Assembly (NCBI GenBank): GCA_034926225.1
Contig: JAYFRF010000009.1
Coordinates: 36,595-100,594, forward strand
Source: JAAZKA01 sp034926225
Lineage (GTDB): Bacteria > Bacillota > Clostridia > Oscillospirales > QAMX01
DNA: 64,000 bases
Direction of reading: 5' to 3'
Each line of letters begins with the position of its first letter. Position 1 is the first letter of the stretch. Below are positions 59,825-64,000 of the stretch, one piece after another. Under the pieces are notes generated by a model. That model did not search any database, was not told where the DNA came from, and saw only the letters and a list, made by a program, of their open reading frames with translations. The position numbers were made by a program, and so were the translations under genes.

Positions 59825-61417
59825 TTACAGCTTTTCGAACAGGCGAATGCCTTTTTTGAAAAGATAGGCGATGAGGGCTGCGTCGATCAGGATAATCAAT
59901 ACGGTTAATAAGGATAAAATCGTGACGGGGGTGAGCAGGGAGCCGAGGGTTGCGTAAGCGATGACGCCCAGCATCACGAGTCCCATGCCGCCGAAGATGG
60001 TGACCATTACCGAGCCGCTTTGCTTAACGACCGTCATCTCGTTAATCCAGTCAAAGCGCGGCATCCAGAGGTTTGCGCACAGACCGAAGACGGCGGCGAA
60101 AATCTGTAACATCTGCGGGATTAAGAAGACCAGAAATGCCATTGGTGCACTCATCGGCAGGACGAAGATGGTCACGATCGAGAGAATTGCGAGCGACGGC
60201 ATGCCGACAAGCAGGTTCGCGCCGAGCTTTGCGCGGAAGATCTCCGCCGTCGGAACGGGGAGGGAACGCAATATCCAAAAGCGTTTGCCTTCCAAAGAGA
60301 TGGACGGGGCGGTCAGAGACGTCATCACCGCCATAAAGGAGGCTATGGCGACGATCATCAGCGGCAAGATGTCCTTATATGCCGCAAGATCGGGGATGAT
60401 AGCGGTGATCGACGGCCCTTTCACGGCGAGGGCTCCCGCGAAAATCAGCTCCAATACGACGCCGAAGCCCCCGTTGATCAGATATGACGGCAGCGTCACA
60501 AACCGGCGCAGTTCCCTCGCCAGCAGAGCTTTTCCCGGTGTGGCGGTTTTTAAAGACTGTTCGCGGTAGACGATTTTCTTTGCGCCGCGATTCGTCGTTA
60601 CGATACTGATAAAGGTGTGTGACAGCAGCCAGTAGACGATCGCCATCGGCAAAAGGTTCCATAACAACAGCAGCAGGAACGCGACGGGGGAGGGATGCTC
60701 CGCCGCCATCGCAAACCAGTACACCGGCGGCAGAAAACGCCGCATCATGTCGAGCATCGCGCCGCCGCTTGTCAGCAGCATGCCCATGATGTCGTTCGCC
60801 TTCGTCATGAACCACAGATACACGCCGAAAAACGCGATGAGGACGACGTAATACGCGAGATTCTTGATACGCAGCTTCGAGGAGATCAACGCGACCAGCC
60901 ATCCGACGGCGCAGTCCACCGCAAGCGAAAACGTCGGCAGCAAAACAATCCCCAGTATCAGCGTGACAATCCCGGCCGCGGATACCGTGCAGGTGATAAG
61001 GTAAACAAACAGCGCAGGCACCAGCACAAACAGCATGAAGACGGCGTTTAAGCCCCACAGCATCGCGATCCGCGAAAACAGAATGATCCGCGGCGGAATC
61101 GGCATCGCGAGCAGTAATTCATTATCGGTTGCGTCGAAAAGCTGCTTTTCCGTCGTGAAAACCGAGCCGATCACGCTTAACAGTACGCCGATAATCCCTG
61201 TGAACACGAACAGCAGGAACTGCATCTCCGTTCCGCCGATGCTTTGTGCGATGGCGTACAGCATCGAGCCGAACGAAAACAGCAAGGCGCCTACCACATA
61301 AACCGCCAGCAGCGCGATGAGCAGGGCTTTCCCCTTGCTCTGCTTCCCTCCGCGCATCCGCGCAAACATCGAGTTCATCATTGCCTGCGCGCGTGTCTTC
61401 AGCAACGCTTTCAGCAT
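59825..61417 (-). CDS. ABC exporter permease
   Basis: Protein of 530 residues with about twelve predicted membrane helices in two halves (for example LLIALLAVYVVGALLFSFG near 35 and the repeated hydrophobic stretches up to VILIIDAALIAYLF at the end). SLEGKRFWILRSLPVPT (about 375-390) is a cytoplasmic loop seen in ABC-2-like permeases. It follows the ATPase gene after one base and must be its membrane partner. Substrate unknown; relatives of this arrangement export antibiotics or lipids or act on membrane stress, but nothing in the sequence decides. Confidence 0.85.
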   Translation of the reverse strand: MLKALLKTRAQAMMNSMFARMRGGKQSKGKALLIALLAVYVVGALLFSFGSMLYAIAQSIGGTEMQFLLFVFTGIIGVLLSVIGSVFTTEKQLFDATDNELLLAMPIPPRIILFSRIAMLWGLNAVFMLFVLVPALFVYLITCTVSAAGIVTLILGIVLLPTFSLAVDCAVGWLVALISSKLRIKNLAYYVVLIAFFGVYLWFMTKANDIMGMLLTSGGAMLDMMRRFLPPVYWFAMAAEHPSPVAFLLLLLWNLLPMAIVYWLLSHTFISIVTTNRGAKKIVYREQSLKTATPGKALLARELRRFVTLPSYLINGGFGVVLELIFAGALAVKGPSITAIIPDLAAYKDILPLMIVAIASFMAVMTSLTAPSISLEGKRFWILRSLPVPTAEIFRAKLGANLLVGMPSLAILSIVTIFVLPMSAPMAFLVFLIPQMLQIFAAVFGLCANLWMPRFDWINEMTVVKQSGSVMVTIFGGMGLVMLGVIAYATLGSLLTPVTILSLLTVLIILIDAALIAYLFKKGIRLFEKL

Positions 61418-61418
61418 A

Positions 61419-62126
61419 TCACTTTTCCTCCAGATCCAGGAAAACGTCCTCCAGCGACGCGTTGCCGCGTACCTCCTCCGTCGTCCCGGAGGCGATCAGC
61501 TTCCCGTTTTTGATGATCGCAACCTTATCGCAGAGCTTCTCCACGACCTCGAGCACATGGGACGAAAAGAAGATCGCTCCGCCCCGCTCGCACAGCTCAC
61601 GCATCACGCCTTTGAGCGAGTGCGCCGCAATCGGGTCAAGCCCCACAAACGGCTCGTCGAGAAGCAGCAGCTTCGGCTCATGCAGCAGTGCCGCGATGAC
61701 CGCCAGCTTCTGCTTCATCCCGTGCGAATACGCCGAGATCGGTTGTGCAAGGTCGCTTGTAAGCCCAAACGTGTCCGCCCAATGCCGGATGCGTTCTTCG
61801 CGAACCGCCTTGGGTACCGTGTAAACGTCCGCGATGAAGTTTAAGTACCGAATCCCCGACAAAAACTCATAGAGGTCGGGATTATCCGGAATATACGCAA
61901 TCCGCCGCTTAACCTCCAGCGGATTTTCCTTCACCGAAATGCCGTCCACCGTGATCTCGCCTGAGTCGAACTGCAAAATTCCGCAGCAGGCCTTGATCGT
62001 CGTCGTCTTTCCGGCGCCGTTATGCCCGATGAAGCCGTAAATCTCTCCCGGCTCGATCCGCAGCGAAAGATCGTCAACCGCCTTCTTATCGCCGTATGTC
62101 TTTGTTAAATGTTCAATGTGCAGCAT
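61419..62126 (-). CDS. ABC transporter ATP-binding protein
   Basis: Protein of 235 residues, a complete ATPase. Walker A is GHNGAGKTTTIKACCG (about 34-49), the signature YSHGMKQKLAVIAALL (about 133-148, a variant of LSGGQ), Walker B LLLLDEPFVGLDP, and the switch SSHVLEVVEKLCD. It shares an operon with the permease downstream (one-base gap). A promoter lies at 62185-62213. It drives export of an unknown substrate. Confidence 0.93.
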   Translation of the reverse strand: MLHIEHLTKTYGDKKAVDDLSLRIEPGEIYGFIGHNGAGKTTTIKACCGILQFDSGEITVDGISVKENPLEVKRRIAYIPDNPDLYEFLSGIRYLNFIADVYTVPKAVREERIRHWADTFGLTSDLAQPISAYSHGMKQKLAVIAALLHEPKLLLLDEPFVGLDPIAAHSLKGVMRELCERGGAIFFSSHVLEVVEKLCDKVAIIKNGKLIASGTTEEVRGNASLEDVFLDLEEK

Positions 62127-62184
62127 AGTAAAAACCCCCCTGCCTTCCTAAAAAAAAGACCGGAACTTTTAACCGATCGCGGTT

Positions 62185-62213
62185 ATTATATTGTATGGGT
62201 CTGCAGAAAGCAA
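62185..62213 (-). promoter_or_regulatory. Promoter of the ABC exporter operon
   Basis: On the minus strand TTGCTT (62213-62208), 17-base spacer and TATAAT (62190-62185). Confidence 0.75.
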
Positions 62214-62318
62214 GCCCTTTTCGCCGAAATGTCGGAAGTCATGCCCGAAATGTCGCTCCGGCGGCAATCGCCGCCGAAAGCGGCTTACGTCGCTGAAAGC
62301 GGCGTGTGAATATGAAAA

Positions 62319-62353
62319 GTCCCGACGGCATTAGCATGGACTGCCGCCGGGAC
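62319..62353 (-). terminator. Terminator after pduL
   Basis: GTCCCG(G/A)CGGCA and its complement (62319-62330 and 62342-62353), a 12-bp stem with one mismatch, followed on the minus strand by TTTTCAT. Confidence 0.7.
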
Positions 62354-62368
62354 GCGGGGTAGGCCCGT

Positions 62369-62935
62369 TTACTTGATGATTTCGCCTTTGTCGGCTGCCG
62401 TGAGGCCGGCGGCATTGGCTTCGTCGACGTCAATGTGCATCGCTTTTGCAAACTTCGGGCTGACGCGCACGACGGTGTCGCCGAATACGACCGGACGGGA
62501 GCCGTTCGTCTTCACGGAAACGATCTGGCCGTTTTCAAGACCCAATTCCTTCGCTTCTTCCGGGGTCATATGGATATGGCGCTTCGCGACGATGACCCCT
62601 TTATCGATCGTGACGGAACCGCACGGCCCGATCAGCTCGCAGCCCGCCGAACCCTCGATGTTGCCGGACTCACGTACCGGGGCGGTTACACCGATCGCGC
62701 GGCAGTCGGTTAACGTGATTTCCACCTGCGTTGCCGGACGAACCGGACCGAGGATGGAGACGCCGGGGAACGCCGAACGCGAACCCTTGACCTGGACCTT
62801 TTCTTCAGAGAGGAACTGCCCCGGCTGGGAAAGCCACTTCTTCGGGTGCAGCTCGTAGCCCTTGCCAAACAGGGTCTCGAGGTCTTCCTGCGTAACATGC
62901 AGATGGCGCGCGGAGGTTTCGATCATAATTTCCAT
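62369..62935 (-). CDS. pduL: PduL-type phosphotransacylase
   Basis: Protein of 188 residues of the PduL family, which interconverts acyl-CoA and acyl-phosphate. The two metal-binding motifs are ETSARHLHVTQEDLE (about 6-20) and VAKRHIHMTPEEAKE (about 117-131), both with the paired histidines. No microcompartment targeting extension is visible (the protein starts directly with MEIMIETSARH). It lies 76 bases after the isomerase gene in the same direction, giving a likely operon. It could serve acetate formation in energy metabolism. Confidence 0.93.
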   Translation of the reverse strand: MEIMIETSARHLHVTQEDLETLFGKGYELHPKKWLSQPGQFLSEEKVQVKGSRSAFPGVSILGPVRPATQVEITLTDCRAIGVTAPVRESGNIEGSAGCELIGPCGSVTIDKGVIVAKRHIHMTPEEAKELGLENGQIVSVKTNGSRPVVFGDTVVRVSPKFAKAMHIDVDEANAAGLTAADKGEIIK

Positions 62936-63011
62936 GGGTATCAGAGTCCTTCCTTAGAGTAAAATCTATCGATTATCGCGTTTACCGTTTCCTTTTGCGG
63001 CGGCGCGAGAA

Positions 63012-63809
63012 TCAGGCATTTTGGGGCTGCATCGCCCACATTTTTTTGCAGACCGTGTCCACATCCTCCGTGATGCCGCATTCGAATACCACAAAGCCGG
63101 AATAGCCCGTCTCGGCGATCGCGCGGAACACGTTCGGATAGTTGATCTCGCCCGTTCCCGGCTGCTTGCGCCCCGGAACGTCGCCGATGTGGATGTGACC
63201 GATGTATTCGATGTTCGCGCGGATATTGTTGATGACGTTGCCTTCCGTGATCTGCTGATGGAATACGTCATATAAAACCTGCACGTTCGGACTGCCCACC
63301 TCGCGGACGACAGCCACAGCCTCCGCCGTTGTGTTCAGGTAATGCCCTTTGTGCGAGATCAGCCGATTTAACGGCTCGAGCATCAGTGTCATCCCCGCCG
63401 CCTCGACCATCGGTGCCGCCGCGCGGATATTGCAGACAAGGCTTGCGTGCTGCGTCTCGCGCGGTACGTCCGGAATCTCGTTGCCCGACGTGATGACGAT
63501 ATTCTTTACGTTCAAAGCCTTCGCTGCTGCGATGGATTCTTCGATGGCGCCTAGAAAAGCGTCGCGCGTGTCGTCCCAGACAAGCCCGTGCGTCCATGCG
63601 ATTTTCGCCTGCTTATCAGGATCCTCCGACGCGAAGTTGATCGCCGAGATCACCATCCCCGCTTCGTCGTAGGCCTTCTTTAAGCGGGGCAGGTCAAGAC
63701 CCTTCCAGCCTAAAACCTCCATCGCCCGAAAGCCGCGCTTTGCGGCCAGTGTAGGTTTATCGTATTCTTCGCCGGGGAACCAGGAATTATGTACAGTTAA
63801 GGTATACAT
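63012..63809 (-). CDS. hyi: Hydroxypyruvate isomerase-like TIM-barrel protein
   Basis: Protein of 265 residues of the sugar phosphate isomerase/epimerase (xylose isomerase-like) superfamily. NIVITSGNEIP (about 102), the Glu-containing LMLEPLNRLISHKGHYL (about 142-158), VLYDVFHQQ (about 180) and HIHIGDVPGRKQPGTGEINY (about 207-226) match the Hyi type. Hydroxypyruvate isomerase interconverts hydroxypyruvate and tartronate semialdehyde, but related enzymes act on keto-inositols or ketoses, so the name is tentative. A Shine-Dalgarno AAGGGGGG precedes the ATG. The upstream gene is a Gfo/Idh oxidoreductase. Confidence 0.75.
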   Translation of the reverse strand: MYTLTVHNSWFPGEEYDKPTLAAKRGFRAMEVLGWKGLDLPRLKKAYDEAGMVISAINFASEDPDKQAKIAWTHGLVWDDTRDAFLGAIEESIAAAKALNVKNIVITSGNEIPDVPRETQHASLVCNIRAAAPMVEAAGMTLMLEPLNRLISHKGHYLNTTAEAVAVVREVGSPNVQVLYDVFHQQITEGNVINNIRANIEYIGHIHIGDVPGRKQPGTGEINYPNVFRAIAETGYSGFVVFECGITEDVDTVCKKMWAMQPQNA

Positions 63810-63828
63810 GGGAAAAAGCCCCCCTTAT

Positions 63829-64000
63829 TTAGAAATCGTAGTTGATGCGGACGGGAACTCCCGTCTTCGACGATTCGACCGCCGCCAGCGCCGCCGCGAC
63901 CGTCTTTGCGCCTTCCATAACGGTTGTCTTAATCGGCAGATCGTTTAAGATGCAGTCCGAAAACTCCCGGATCTCCGCCGTCATATTATGGTTATTGATA
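63829..64000 (-). CDS. Gfo/Idh/MocA-family oxidoreductase, C-terminal part
   Basis: The gene enters from the right edge; the last 56 residues are visible, reading TAEIREFSDCILNDLPIKTT and ending GVPVRINYDF. The motif EIREFSDCIL(N)D, followed by a helix ending in a sugar-type GVPVRI strand, is the C-terminal end of NAD(P)-dependent sugar dehydrogenases in this family (glucose-fructose, inositol). The gap to the isomerase gene is 19 bases, so they form an operon. The partial length keeps this tentative. Confidence 0.65.
   Translation of the reverse strand, partial: INNHNMTAEIREFSDCILNDLPIKTTVMEGAKTVAAALAAVESSKTGVPVRINYDF

Overview
The window looks like a chromosomal segment of a GC-rich anaerobic member of the Bacillota (class Clostridia). 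No 16S gene is present, so anything narrower, such as Oscillospirales or Christensenellales, is a guess. The evidence is a tryptophan T-box leader, strong sigma-A-type promoters, canonical Shine-Dalgarno sites, the gdpP-rplI-dnaB and tilS-hpt-ftsH gene orders, an [FeFe]-hydrogenase of the HydABC type, CarD, and lipoprotein sugar-binding proteins paired with ABC permeases.

Layout. 1-6.5 kb: a visibly more AT-rich type I restriction-modification locus (HTH protein, hsdM, hsdS, hsdR) followed by the ruins of a GIY-YIG nuclease gene and a tRNA-Leu(CAA) on the minus strand; this reads as the edge of an acquired segment. 7-18.6 kb: DegT aminotransferase, class I amidotransferase-like hydrolase, Smr protein, HelD-like helicase (convergent), then a GH2 enzyme, an unrecognised secreted protein and an Lhr-like helicase. 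18.6-19.1 kb: a large nested inverted repeat made of hairpin modules, with a related copy at 8.4 kb. 19-24 kb: lysC, a Trp T-box controlling a stand-alone trpB2-type synthase, and argH. 24-29 kb: a pair of amidohydrolase-fold proteins (the second lacks the metal ligands), a HIT protein and a large glycosidase-like protein. 29-41.3 kb: two sugar-type ABC uptake systems without ATPases (SBP-permease-permease on plus; permease-permease-SBP on minus), separated by a FliB/YkgJ-type cysteine protein and CarD, and followed by a membrane AraC regulator divergent from the second system.

41.5-48.5 kb: rpe, then DRTGG protein, PHP phosphoesterase, HydC, an HATPase protein, a small [2Fe-2S] protein, HydB and HydA. 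This is probably a bifurcating NADH/ferredoxin hydrogenase with attached regulators. 48.7-59.7 kb: housekeeping (gdpP, rplI, dnaB, tilS, hpt, ftsH, threonylcarbamoyl-AMP synthase, coaE, M18 aminopeptidase). 59.8-64 kb, minus strand: an ABC exporter pair, then a Gfo/Idh oxidoreductase (partial), a hydroxypyruvate isomerase-like protein and PduL.

Together the genes suggest a fermentative glycan degrader: oligosaccharides imported by the ABC systems, cleaved by glycosidases, oxidised and isomerised by the Gfo/Idh and Hyi-like enzymes, with reductant disposed as hydrogen through HydABC and ATP possibly recovered through PduL.
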